Origin: Dipteris shenzhenensis
Lineage: Eukaryota; Polypodiophyta; Polypodiopsida; Gleicheniales
NCBI GenBank assembly: GCA_047967505.1
Contig: CM106538.1
Direction: 5' to 3' (one strand)
Length of the DNA: 64,000 nucleotides
Position 1 is the first letter of the stretch; every line of letters begins with the position of its first letter. Shown here piece by piece: positions 43,600 to 54,400 of the stretch. Both the position numbers and the translations under genes were made by a program. Below the pieces are notes generated by a model. The model did not search any database and was not told where the DNA came from. It was given only the letters and a program-made list of their open reading frames with translations.

Positions 43600-44175
43600 C
43601 CTTCATTATCAACCTCATGCAGTGATCACCTTGCCCCTACATCCTCTCTCCTTCCCCACATTGCCACCCCACAGTTTGCTGCTTCCCCAGAATATAGATG
43701 ATGTCCATCCCCGCTCAACGCAAGTGCATTCATAGTTGACTTGTGCCCCTTCAATGTAGCTATCAGACAATGCTTTCCCTTGTTCGGTCTCTTTCTCCAC
43801 ACTTTAATCTTACTATATCAGCAGAGGCTGAGTACAAAAACTCATCCGCCCTCACCACCACAAGAGCGTTCACAGCATCGTCATGAGCGCGAATGGATTC
43901 CAGAAACCTTAGATCAGAGAGCCTCCACACCTTAACAATCTTGTCCCATGAACCCAAGTATAGTGTCTTACTTGTCTTCCCTACTGGCCAATGCAGATAC
44001 TGTCCACATGTTCGATCCAAAGTCTCTAATGATGACGAAGAACTTGTATATAGTTCTTGGGGTACACATGGACTTGATCAATTGGTCTTTTACACCAGGT
44101 AAGGTGGCCACAAGCTTGTAACAAGCGAGCTATGAGCGCGAACGGCTCCAAACTTGAAATTTGTGATCCACATAA
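43600..44175 (-). pseudogene. JINGUBANG-like WD40 repeat protein, pseudogene
   Basis: Three minus-strand frames carry successive WD40 pieces in the order of plant JINGUBANG-type proteins. About 44100-43975 reads PKNYIQVLRHH, a TAG, then RLWIEHVDSICIGQ. About 43970-43825 reads LYLGSWDKIVKVWRLSDLRF followed by LESIRAHDDAVNALVV. About 43810-43640 reads IKVWRKRPNKGKHCLIATLK, then ALALSGDGHHLYSG and VAMWGRRED. WD40 proteins are beta-propellers that hold protein complexes. Here one stop and two frameshifts break the chain, and the N-terminal blades and last blades are missing. No introns are visible, but the parent family is mostly intronless, so a retrocopy origin cannot be claimed. It is a captured or decayed gene fragment among repeats. 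Confidence 0.78.
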
Positions 44176-44224
44176 CTGGTGAATTTTGTGTTCTAGCATG
44201 TTCTTACCCTTGTAACCCAAACTC

Positions 44225-44395
44225 CTACCTCCTCCTTCCTCCTTCCTGCCTACTCCCTTCCTCCTCCTCTCCCTCCCTTCTCCTCCCTTCCTCCTCCTCC
44301 TATTCCCTTCTCCTCCCTTTCTCCTCCTCCTATTCCCTTCTCATCCCTTCCTCCTCCTCCTCCTCCCTTCTCCTCCTCCTTGCTCTTCCTTAACC
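44225..44395. repeat. CCT-rich low-complexity tract
   Basis: Repeats of CTCCTCCTCC and TTCTCCTCCC. The apparent open frame is a composition artefact. Confidence 0.9.
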
Positions 44396-44814
44396 TTGTT
44401 CACTCTTTCTCAATACTTAACCATGCAAAACCTTTGAAGAAGACTAGCTCTCTACTCCTCAATCTTGCAACCCTCTCTCAACCTTAAACCCGTAGACGAT
44501 TTCTCAACTGTGTCCTCCTAAACCCTACAATGAAATGAGAACCTCCTTCAAACTTTGTGATCAATACCGTTTATTTCCTAAGCGTAACCTAGAAATGCTT
44601 TCCATGGTTTGGCCCATATTTATGACTAGAATACAAGCCTAGGACGTATGCTACAATTGTGAACACCTTTGCTACAACAAGCAATGACGTAATGGTAGGT
44701 GAACAACACCCTCAAAACTTGAAATGAGAGGAAATTTGACAATAAATTGTCAATCTATCATCGATCATTTTGCCAATGCCATCGGTAGCCACTAAAAAAT
44801 AACTATTTTTTGCT

Positions 44815-45060
44815 AGTAAAATGAGTACTACTACCAATAAAGAAAATATTACTAGCTAGTCAAAATGGCATGAGACTAGACTATCAACATTATCATTAAT
44901 ATTAATGCTACAAGATCTAGTACTACTGCTAGTAGAATGAGTACTATTGCCAACAAAGGAAATATTACTAGTAGTTAGTAAAGATGGCATGAGACTAGAC
45001 TATCAACATTATCGTTAATTTTGATGTTACAAGATCTAGTACCATCGATAACGTTAATTT
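44815..45060. repeat. 119-bp tandem repeat
   Basis: Two units share GGCATGAGACTAGACTATCA, ACATTATC and GATCTAGTAC, with GAGTACTA at each start. Unit starts are about 44822 and 44938. The following CAATA/GTTATTG blocks recall transposon subterminal repeats, but no terminus was found. Confidence 0.7.
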
Positions 45061-45099
45061 TACCATCAGTAACAATACCTTTAGCACCGGCACAATAGA

Positions 45100-46500
45100 A
45101 CCGTTATTGTTGGTAACAGTTGCCATTCTCTTCAAGCCTAGGACTAAGAAGTGGTTCTTGGTCACTATGTTGGTGCTAGATAAAACTACTTCTAAGGTGC
45201 AAGTGCTTGGAGTCTTTCAAAGGGGAAGGTGGTTTTGGTCTTCTTATTTTTTCATGCATTCTATATCATGCACTCTTATTGTACACCTCAAGCTACACTA
45301 ACATGCAAATTATCTATATGCACATGTTATATGTCACTTGCTAACTTTCTCCTAATTTCTACAAGATGGAAGGTTGTGCTGGCTCTAAGCACAAGACTTC
45401 TATGTTATCAAATGCAATATAACGTGATTAACTAGGTACATCGAGAGCAATTGTTAGAGCAAATGAATACAATGTCAGAAAGAGAGATGGAGACCATAAT
45501 AGATAGCATAGATAGGTTGCATAATTTGAAGGGCAAAGTTATAAAGGACATGAAGAGGTTGCTAGAAGTAGATTCCAAACCCATGTGCTTGTCAATGTTG
45601 TGAAATGGGATTCTAATGCATTTCTTTTAGCTGAGTCCCTCGTTGGTAATGGCCACACAGTTTGGGAAAAGTATGTTACAAGACCATCATTTGTTGATGG
45701 TGTATGGGCATCGCATATGGAACGCTCGTATGCACTTTTCATGCAAGTAAAGTCCCATAATCTAACAAGAAGACACTCGTGATTGAGATTTAGGAGAAGA
45801 AGTCAACATTAATTTTTAGGATGGCAAGTTGATCAAGATGAGGAAGGAGGCATTGCTCTCAATGAGGTCAACGTTCATTTTTAGGATGGCACAGGAGCAA
45901 GCTGATCAAGATGAGGAAGGAGGCATTTCCTTCTCAATGAAAGGGAAGCGGCAGGGGCATGATGGCCAAAAGCTAGAGCAATGAGCTAGTCACATTAAGA
46001 AATGTTCCTTTTGTGGCATTTATCACAAACAAAGAGATATCGCTTGGTGGAAAGATTGGATTTAGAACATATGAGACTATCTATTGGGTCTATTTCATAG
46101 GTTGTCCTGGTCTATTACAACACATCTGGTATGCGTGCAAGCGGTATAAGGGCTTTGCCTAGACTTGTAAATGAGTAGTATGACAAAACATGCCCATGCA
46201 AATAGAATACCCTACCTTTGTCCGAGTTATAGCTTATATCAAAGAGGAGCTTCTTTAGATCATCATACCATACTACAATGGTGGGATCCCTTCTCATCTT
46301 TTCCTCAAGCTACCATTTAACAAAGGTTCCTTCAAGCATTATGTTGACACACACTTGCAAGAAGGAGCAGAGATGAGGGCATGAGAAGAAGACATGCTAC
46401 AAGATGCAATCAAAGGAGAAGATGTGGTGTAAAGAGTCAAGATTTTTAAACCAATGTGCAACAATTTATTTATTTTTTATTTTTTTGAGAAAAAAAATGT
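45100..46500. other. No gene recognised; short direct repeat
   Basis: A frame at 45585-45782 (NGHTVWEKYVTRPSFVDGVW) looks protein-like but was not recognised. ATTTTTAGGATGGCA and GATCAAGATGAGGAAGGAGG repeat at about 45811 and 45880. No element can be named. Confidence 0.4.
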
Positions 46501-46537
46501 TTTTGCCTTGTGTCTCAAAAGAAAAGATATAACCATG

Positions 46538-46771
46538 TCAAATTCCCTTTACACCTGGTTCAACCAGTAAACCAAAGAAGAAGGAAACAAATGTAGACCA
46601 TACATCAGCTATAGATTGAAGGTCTGTCGTTTTAACTTTAAAATCCTTGATCAAAACCTTGCCATCTTTGTAGACAACCCATTTGCCTTCTTTTCTGGCC
46701 ACCTTCACCTTTGCTAGTTCTAAGCTTTTGTTCCTTAGCTGATTCTTTGTGAGTTTCTCTGCAATCCACAC
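46538..46771 (-). pseudogene. LINE ORF1-like C-terminal fragment (tentative)
   Basis: The minus-strand frame reads WIAEKLTKNQLRNKSLELAK and then KEGKWVVYKDGKVLIKDF. The pattern of an E-x-LT start, a basic helix and a GK...DGK-hydrophobic end resembles the C-terminal domain of LINE ORF1-type nucleic-acid-binding proteins. Length is about 77 residues and no start context is convincing. A related-looking piece, coiled-coil-like and on the plus strand, lies at 46864-47051. The assignment is by pattern only and could be wrong. Confidence 0.3.
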
Positions 46772-46863
46772 CTGTAGACTTTCAACTTGTTGGATTGTCT
46801 AAGAACTTGCATTCTTTCAACCCTTAACTCAAAGATAAGAATTCGCTGCACTCCTGAATCTTG

Positions 46864-47051
46864 ATGAAAGGAGAAGTTAAGAGCTCCTTAGACTCTGCAC
46901 GACTGCAGAAGGAAGAAAAGGAGCAAGCTGAAAGGTTGCTCAACTCAAAGAAGCTCAAGATTGGAGGACTACCAGACGACTAGAATGTAGTAGAGGATTC
47001 TTGGGAAGAGATCGGTGAAAAACTCTGCAAAGCTTTACCAAGCATAGATTT
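46864..47051 (+). pseudogene. LINE ORF1-like N-terminal fragment (tentative)
   Basis: The plus-strand frame has a charged helix (RLQKEEKEQAERLLNSKK), then LKIGGLPDD, a TAG, and SWEEIGEKLCKALPSIDLGD. The order of coiled coil, I-x-GLP and W-E-E-x-G-E-K-L resembles LINE ORF1 proteins. It faces the fragment at 46538-46771 head to head. The assignment is weak. Confidence 0.3.
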
Positions 47052-47059
47052 GGGTGATC

Positions 47060-48085
47060 TCAACAATGTGCAACAATTTAATCCATGCTCTATTCATTAG
47101 TTAGCATGCTTGTATTAGGCCCAATATTTGCATGCAGGCTTGCACTTTGCCAACATATTGCTCGATTTTACTTGAAATGGTGCATTTCAATTTAGGATCA
47201 TTGATGGGAAATGACACAAGTTATTTTAAAGAAGTGTCATAAGGCCTTTAGAAAATGAAGCGACTAGATGAGAGTGATGAGGATTGGGTACAACGGGTTC
47301 TCTACTACAACCAAGCAGATGCCTTTTTTGTTTTTTAAAGTAAGAAGATGCTTGAAAACACTGGCTTGTGCTGGAGGCATGGGTTTTTTTTCTAGATACA
47401 ATCCACAATTCTATGTGTTTGTCCTTGCGATTATCATCAAAATGGTAGAACACTTTTTTAATGCTCCATAAATATTTCAACTTGGGTATTTGCATGCCTA
47501 ACCAATTAGCTTTGCAATCCATTGTGTTATGCACTTGTCATAACATCATGATAGAACACCCATCGGAGAGGCTTACACTTGAAGATGCAATGCAACAACT
47601 CCAGTTGTGTGGTTGTGATGGGCGGTTGGCTATGTGGCCCATTGAAGAGATGAAACTTGCTCTAAAGCTTGTAGAGTAGTAATAGATGAGGAATTCTTTA
47701 GCATACAATTTCTTTGTACATGTATTTATTATGACAATATAATAAAATAAAAATTTTAATCTCATTTTTAAGCCTCTTGAGTCTACTTTTCTAAAATTTT
47801 CATATGTTATGTAGCATCGTCATGCATGTGTCATATTGCATTATCATGTATCACTCATATATCAAGTAAGCATACAAACCTTATACTTGCTCGTGACCTT
47901 TGGGAGTACCATATATTATGGCCAAATCTATCAACTACTACTTCCAACAAGGAAGTGGTACAGTATCCTATTGCATGTTTCCCATGCTTTTAAGATAGTT
48001 CATCACAATAGTGCTATAATTATAATGATTTGCAAATGGTATTAAATTATGCTCCAATCTCAAACATATGCGAAGGGTGTAGCTC
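47060..48085. other. No gene recognised
   Basis: Only short frames. A 72-residue frame at 47461-47679 matches nothing known to me. Confidence 0.4.
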
Positions 48086-48091
48086 AAAATG

Positions 48092-48608
48092 ACTAAAGTA
48101 GTTGGATCAAAAATTTCTCCTCTGGAGTTTAAGCTCATGGATTGCAATCATATGACCTAACTTCTCTTCCAGTCCTGCATACTAAAGTAGTTAGATCAAA
48201 AATTTATCCTCTAGTGTTTAGGGTCATGGATTGCAATCATATAACCTAACTTCTCTTCCAATCCTACATACTCAGCAATCCTTGCCTCCAAATGGTCTAG
48301 GCTTGTTAGCTTTTTTTTAGCAACAAGTAAGTAATTCTTTCCAGAGAGAGTCCTTGTACCTATAGCTCTAGAGGAGTACCATCTAGCCCCTTGTCTTGTG
48401 AGCACAAGGACCAGGACCCAATCTCTAGGCCAGGCCTTAGGGTGAAGGAGAGAATTATCATGCTTCTTGCTCTCGTTCTTACTAAAGTAAATTTGATAGC
48501 CCTGGACCTTTTGGAGGTAGGGATTGTTGAATATGTAGAACTAAAAGCACACTTAGGTAATATATTGCAATTCATGACTTAAAGATCTAAGGAGAAATTT
48601 TTAGTCTA
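48092..48608. repeat. Long inverted repeat with captured coding-like arms
   Basis: The left side has a direct 89-bp repeat (ACTAAAGTAGTT at 48092 and 48181) followed by sequence to about 48330. The right side, 48608 back to about 48440, is an inverse, roughly 75 percent similar copy. Shared blocks include AAAAATTT-TCCT, TCATG-ATTGCAAT and ACATA-TCA-CAATCC. Both arms carry the same frame in inverse sense: EARIAEYVGLEEKLG on the minus strand and EVGIVEYVELKAHLG on the plus strand. The transcript would fold on itself. Confidence 0.65.
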
Positions 48609-48609
48609 A

Positions 48610-49856
48610 TGGCTTTAGTCATTGTGAGCTATATCCTTTGCATATGTTTGGGTTTAGAGCATCATTTATATCATCTGCAAATTATAGTCAAGGTGATGCA
48701 CCAATATCCAAATCTTTGGTTCAAATGGATTGCATTCACCGATGCATAATAACAATCTTTACTAAAAATCACATATAGGGATGTGAATTCTCTCTTTAGG
48801 CATTTTTGGAGCATAGTAGGGGTATGTTATATGGGATTTATCTCCCAAGTATTGAGGTATATGGGATTTATATGGGACTCTTGAAAACTAAACTAGACAT
48901 TGATTATAGCTAAAAGCTTGGGAGATTACTCCCATCCGCCATGCTCCAGAAATACCTAAACAGATAATTCACATCCCTCATAGTATAGTGATGAGGAGAA
49001 TTAGAGATACAACCTGCATATCTTTCATAATTAAGACAATAAACAAAAAGGCTCAAATAGAATTGGAGTGATACAGATAAGATTATCAAGGCCCTGTGCA
49101 AGGATGACACATAAACCGAGAAATGGTCCAAATTTTTATCATAGATCCTTCTTTCTAGACCCCATATCACCCCTTAGAGTGTTTTTGAAGTAGGTGCCAA
49201 CAATGGTCACTTGGCGGAGTTCTTGCCAGTAATAGAAGAGCATGCTACTATCCATGATCATGTTAAGGAATCTACTCTGCAGTAAGTTGTCTAGTACACA
49301 GTAGAGGTTTGATGCATACATGCAAGACCGTGTTTTACCAATCCTAGAGGATGAGACTTAGGTAAGGCCAAGGCCCCCTATGGTATGCACTTTTGTCTCA
49401 TCAACCATAGCTTGCACCCCACACGAATATCAAGTAAGATGTGTTTAAGTTGCCAGGATTTAGATTCAAAAAAATAGGAAAAAAATAATCTCTTTGGTCA
49501 ATGCCTTAGATTGTTTTGGTATGCCACTGGCATGATTTCAAGTCTTTAGGTTCTAGCAAGGTGGTACACCTTAGATGTTGCTACCCAACAATGATGCTTT
49601 TCTTTACTGTGCGCAGCCAAGGGCAGGAATTTATTTTATATGTTCTCTGCCATCTCATAGCAACAATGGAAAATTTACCCCAAGTTGGGCAAAAATTGAG
49701 ATTGGATTACCTCTAGCTTTATCCCTTTCTACATAGCTTGGGCTCCATAAGCAGAGGGTTTAGGGTCTTATACCACTTATCACAAAACTGTAGAAGCGCC
49801 AAACACTTTTGTTAGGATCCCAACACATTTATGATCCTCCAACGGCCCTCTAATGA
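48610..49856. other. No gene recognised
   Basis: No recognisable coding region or repeat. A short repeated phrase, ATATGGGATTTAT, occurs at 48830 and 48848. Confidence 0.4.
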
Positions 49857-49956
49857 ACTAAATCTAGTGTACAATTAGTCATTTGTGGTGTGCTATCTAG
49901 CTATGACCTCTCTCCTCATCTCCACTCATCTCCTCTCCCCTCTTCATATTTGGTTA
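49857..49956 (+). mobile_element. 5' LTR remnant of the degenerate Copia element
   Basis: About 100 bp match the last part of the 3' LTR at 53754-53853, for example CTAAATCTAGTGTA, GTCATTTGTGGTGTGCT and TCCTCTCCCCTCTTCAT. The upstream 220 bp of the LTR are missing and replaced by unrelated sequence. A primer-binding site follows at once. Confidence 0.8.
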
Positions 49957-49968
49957 TGGTATCAAAGC
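49957..49968 (+). promoter_or_regulatory. Primer-binding site, initiator Met tRNA
   Basis: TGGTATCAAAGC is one base off the standard Copia primer site and lies directly after the LTR remnant. Confidence 0.8.
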
Positions 49969-50139
49969 TCCCTTGCCTTTCACTGAGGCATTGTGATCAT
50001 TGCGAGAGAGATTGAGATTGAGAGATTGAGTGTTCCATTCACTTTCATAGAGTGATAGAAAATTTCCGTCCACTGGTGAGAGAAAAATTACGTCCATTAT
50101 TTTGAGAGAGACTTAGAATCTCGAGCAGATTAAGATCCT

Positions 50140-53100
50140 TGGTACATCGACAGCGGTGCATCATCTCATATGACAAAACATTAAGAATGATTCACAAAGA
50201 TGAAACCATTAGAAGGATAGAAGAATGTCATCTACACAGCAGATAATACACTGAATCGAGCTCAAGGGAAAGGCATTGTCCCTATGAACAATTTCACTAG
50301 TACGAAAGGATTGGTGAAAGATGCACTTTATGTTCTGAAACTCAATAAGAACCTCTTATCCATTGGTCAAATGACAGAACACAACTATCGACTCATCTTC
50401 GATGGATATGAATGCCTGATCAGAGACAAATCTAGAGGATATCAGCTAGTTTGAAAAACAATCAAGGAAGGACGCTTGTTTAGAATGCTAGCAACGGTAC
50501 CAGATTTGCATGCCATGTCAGCTCAACCATAATAGATGCCGCTTTCTTCAAAATGGCACAAGAGATATGGACATGTCTTTTTCAAAAGCTTGATAGAGCT
50601 CAGAAATCAGAATACGACAATTGGAATTCCTAAGCTTCAGTTTCTTGGAAAAGTTTGTGAAGCATGCTACTTTGAAAAGCACCGAATGTGGAGGAAATGG
50701 CGCCACCAGCTAACCAATTTCGATAGAAGCACCTCTCAAGCTAGAGGTATTCTTGATTTGATACATACAGATGTATGGGATTATGCCCAGACCCGTAGCA
50801 TCAATGGTTCACTTTACTACTTGAATTTCATCGACGACTATAGCAGATATTGTTGGGTCTACTTTTTGAAAGAGAAATCTAAATTCTTTTCCAAATTTCA
50901 AGAATTCAAAGCCATGGTAGAAAACCAAACATGTAAAAATATTAAAGTCATGAGATCAAATAGAGGAGATGAATACATGCGTTCAGCATTCATGAACTTG
51001 AAGAAGTCACGGCATTCAAAGAAATTGTCTTCTTTGAAGAAAAAAAATAGCAAATTATCTTTGTATTTATTCATCCTTAGATACAATGGTGGTCTCTTTG
51101 TGAAATGTAGAACAGTTAATTGGTTGTATACTGACCGAGTATATAGCTTTAAGGGCTAATTATGCATTTGACCTTTCTATATAACTTCAGATTTTTAAGT
51201 AACAATTTGCCATTTATCCGTCCTTGGATATGACTGCTTCACGCAGTTGGAATTTATAATTTGAAAATGTTGCATTTAGTTGGATTCAAAGGTCCTATTT
51301 TCTTATGACTGCTTCATTCAGTTGGAGTTTATAATTTGAAAATGTTTCCCTGAGTTGGACTTTATCATTTGATGGACATTTTTCAATAATACAGTATGAT
51401 TCTATAGCTTGCAATTCATTTAGGATTTGTGGTCACCAGCCCAGTGGCTAAATTTCTTCCGAATCAGTATTGAGCAGAAATAATTGCCACTGCAAACTAC
51501 TTGCTTAATCGACTTTCGACCGAATCGATTCAGGATATGACACCTTATGAAGCATTCACTGGACACAAGCCACGCATTAGGCATCTCCGCATATTTTGTT
51601 GCATAGCATATGCCCACATACATGATGATCATCACAGAAAATTGGATCGAAGTCACGTAAATGCATCATGGTTGGCTATAGTGAAGATAGCAAAGCATAC
51701 AAGTTGTATGATCCCATCAACCGAAAGGTCATCATCTCCAGAGATGTAATCAGAATGGAAAACCTCAAATACACAAAAAATGGACACACCGATTACACAG
51801 TCATCTTTAAAAAAAAGTTGATAAAGAAGAGCAAGAATTGCCAGAAGCATCCCAAGAAGAGCCGCAACAACTCAAACGGTCTACTAGGGAAAGTAGACCT
51901 CCAGCCAGATTGGCATATACTCAAAAAGGCAAAGCGATTCAAGTTGAAACTACCAATTATACTCTTATGACTACCATCATGGCTATAGAAGAGCCAGTGT
52001 ACTTCGAAGACGCAATTGATAAGCCAGAATAGCAAACTGCTATGAAGAAATGAAAGCTTTGTACAAGAACAGTACTTAGAAATTATGTGACCTTCCACCA
52101 AGAAAGAAGGCAATTGTAAATAAATGGGTTTACAAAGGAAAGTACAATCCAGATGGAAGCATTGAAAGATACAAAGCTAGACTAGTTGCAAAAGGATTTG
52201 CACAACAATATGGTCAAAACTATGATGAGACTTATACTCAAGTAGTAAAGATGGATTCCATACGGTTCTTGATATCACTAGCGACACTCAACAGATGGAA
52301 TGTATACCAACTCGATGTCAAGAATGCTTTTCTCAATGGTTACCTCAAGAAGGAAGTCTACATGCACCAACCAACAAGTAATGTTGAAGCAAGAAAAGAG
52401 AATCAAGTTTGCCATCTCAAGAAAAGTCTCTATGGCTTAAAGCAAGCACCCAAAAGTTGATACAGCAGAATCAACAAGTATTTTGCTAATCTGGGATACA
52501 TGAAATCCAATGCAGATCATACTCTCTACTACAAAGTTTAAGGGGAAAACATAACTATTGCACTTTTGTACGTAGATGATCTCATTGTGACCGGAAGCAA
52601 GGATAGCTTCATCAAGAAATTGAAACAAGAATTATTTGCAGAGTTCAACATGAAAGATCTTGGACTTATTCACTATTGTCTTGGAATTGAGTTCTGAAGA
52701 GATTCAGACAGCACCTTTATAAATTAATTGAAATATGTTGACAGTCTCTTGAAATATGTTGACAGTCTCCTGAAGAAGTTTCATATGACAGATTGCAAGA
52801 TTACAGTCACTCCCATCATCGAACAGAGTTTAAAACAAAAGATTCAAAAAATCCTATCGTCAATGACAGGTACTTTCGGCAACTCATTGGATCTCTTATA
52901 TATCTGGCCATCACACGGCCATATATTTGTTATGCAGTAAGTTCACTTGCACAGTTTATGTCAAATCCAAAACTATCTCACTGGAATGCAACCAAAAGAG
53001 TCTTAAGATACATCAAAGATACAAGATAGTTTGGAATACAATACAGAGAAAGTCATCCAAGGTTGCATGGATACTATGACAGTGACTATGCCATAGATCA

Positions 53101-53400
53101 TGAGACCATGAGATCGACACATAGATATGCATTTTTCCTTGGTCAAGATGCTATATCATGCTTGTCAAACAGACAATTGTTTCCATGTCTTCCACTGAAG
53201 CAACATATAGAGCACTCACTACAGGTGCTTGAAGGCTATTGTCAAAAACACACTACTTTGATAAATCAAAGCCAACAACAATATGCTGTGATAATCAATC
53301 GAGTCAAGCATTGGCCAAGAATATAGTATCACTCCAAGATAAAGCACATTGATGTCAGAGAGTACTTCATCAAAGAAAGAGTGTTACTTAAGGGACATCA
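50140..53400 (+). pseudogene. Copia pol: protease, integrase, RT, RNase H, degenerate
   Basis: Protease: SGASSHMTK (about 50155) with stops nearby. GAG-pre-integrase: LSSKWHKRYGHVFF and CEACYFEKH (50540-50690). Integrase core: LDLIHTDVWDYAQTRSINGS and YYLNFIDDYSRY (50752-50850). It breaks off near 51010, with about 400 bp of unrelated, repeat-bearing DNA before the integrase tail resumes (NRLSTESIQDMTPYEAFTGH, 51505). RT: RYKARLVAKGFAQ, YQLDVKNAFLNGYLKKEVYM and the catalytic LLYVDDLIVTGS (52170-52600). RNase H start: GYYDSDYAIDHE (about 53070). The gag is missing between the primer site and protease. At least eight stop codons and several frameshifts are present. It once encoded the polyprotein that copies element RNA into DNA. 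Now inactive. Confidence 0.88.
51015..51425. repeat. Insertion-like segment in Copia integrase with 75-bp repeats
   Basis: The segment separates two parts of the integrase. It contains two units (51229 and 51304) of TATGACTGCTTCA, CAGTTGGA and TTTATAATTTGAAAATGTT. Its edges are not sharp and no terminal inverted repeats were found. Confidence 0.5.
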
Positions 53401-53518
53401 CACTGCAGCATTGTGATAGCAAAGAAAATGTTGCAGACATCTTTATCAAACCACTGGGTAAAGAGCTATTTAAGAAGCACCGATAAGCTCTTGGTTTGAC
53501 GCAGAGGAAGGACATACC

Positions 53519-53529
53519 CATTAAGGGGG
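53519..53529 (+). promoter_or_regulatory. Polypurine tract of the Copia element
   Basis: ATTAAGGGGG lies directly before the TGTGATGG start of the 3' LTR, the usual place for plus-strand primer formation. Confidence 0.75.
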
Positions 53530-53853
53530 TGTGATGGAATGTAATGCTCAATCCTTCTTCGCTTCCCCAAAATCATCATCTGGAGGGAAGGCCTACTTCA
53601 TGATGTTGATCTTGAGGAAAGGTGTTGAAAAACCATGCTCAACATCATATGATCATATGTGCATAGCACTAACACATATAGAGTGCTAAAAAGGAAAGGG
53701 TTAGATGCCCTAACCCTAACCCTAAAAGAGCTTGTATATATTCTACATTTGCAACTAAATCTAGTGTATAGTTAGTCATTTGTGGTGTGCTCTCTAGCTA
53801 TGCCTTCTCTCCTCATCTCCACTCTTCTCCTCTCCCCTCTTCATCTTTTGTCA
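53530..53853 (+). mobile_element. 3' LTR of the degenerate Copia element
   Basis: A 324-bp LTR starts TGTGATGG and ends TTGTCA. The TATA-like TTGTATATATTC (about 53731) is immediately preceded by three CCCTAA telomere-type repeats (53707-53726). The last 100 bp match the 5' LTR remnant at 49857. Confidence 0.85.
53707..53726. promoter_or_regulatory. Telobox-like (CCCTAA)3 in the LTR promoter
   Basis: CCCTAACCCTAACCCTAAAA sits a few bases upstream of the LTR TATA-like box. Teloboxes are known plant promoter elements and Polycomb-recruiting sites. Use here is inference. Confidence 0.6.
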
Positions 53854-53859
53854 GGAGGT

Positions 53860-54400
53860 CATTGGTAAGGCTAACAATCATCGATGCAAAATATGAAATA
53901 TCATTATCGTGGGAAGTTTGGCCATTTCGCTCATGATTGTTATCACAAACAAAATGATTTGAGAGGGGATAGAGTACATGATGCTACAAATCATTTGTTT
54001 GCCATGAAGCACGTAGTGGGCTCCATGATCACACATGGAGACAGTGATGAAACATGGCATATGGATTCTGGAGCGTTAAATCTCATGACTTGGCTTGGTG
54101 AGTGGTTTGAGTATATGAAACCAATGAAAGTAAATGATTATATCATAGGATGATATTCAACATGCTATCACTCATGTTGGTAGTGTGCTATTGGTGATGC
54201 ATAATGGCGAGAGAAAAATCGATGTCAAATATCTTATATATGCCTTCTATCCCAAAGAATTTGGCCTCTATTAATCAAATGGTTGAGCAAGGGTTACAGA
54301 TTGTACAATTATTGCCAAAAGGTAGGTTGTTCAAATTGGATGCAAGCACAAATATAGGATTATTTCTCATTGGGATACACTCATGACCTAGACACTTCCA
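53860..54400 (+). pseudogene. Second Copia fragment: gag zinc knuckle and protease
   Basis: Directly after the 3' LTR, a frame from 53884 reads YHYRGKFGHFAHDC, a CCHC knuckle in which the first two Cys are Tyr and Arg. Then comes WHMDSGALNLMT, the retroviral-type protease active-site box (D-S-G). After a frameshift near 54150, the frame at 54204-54386 reads SNILYMPSIPKNLASINQMV, the standard end of the Copia protease. This is a different element from the one to its left, because order and sequence differ. It has no LTR visible and has lost the knuckle ligands. Confidence 0.75.

Noticed and set aside
53707-53726. Interstitial telomere or chromosome-fusion point
   Set aside because: Only three units, placed inside an LTR beside its TATA box, so a promoter motif is more likely.
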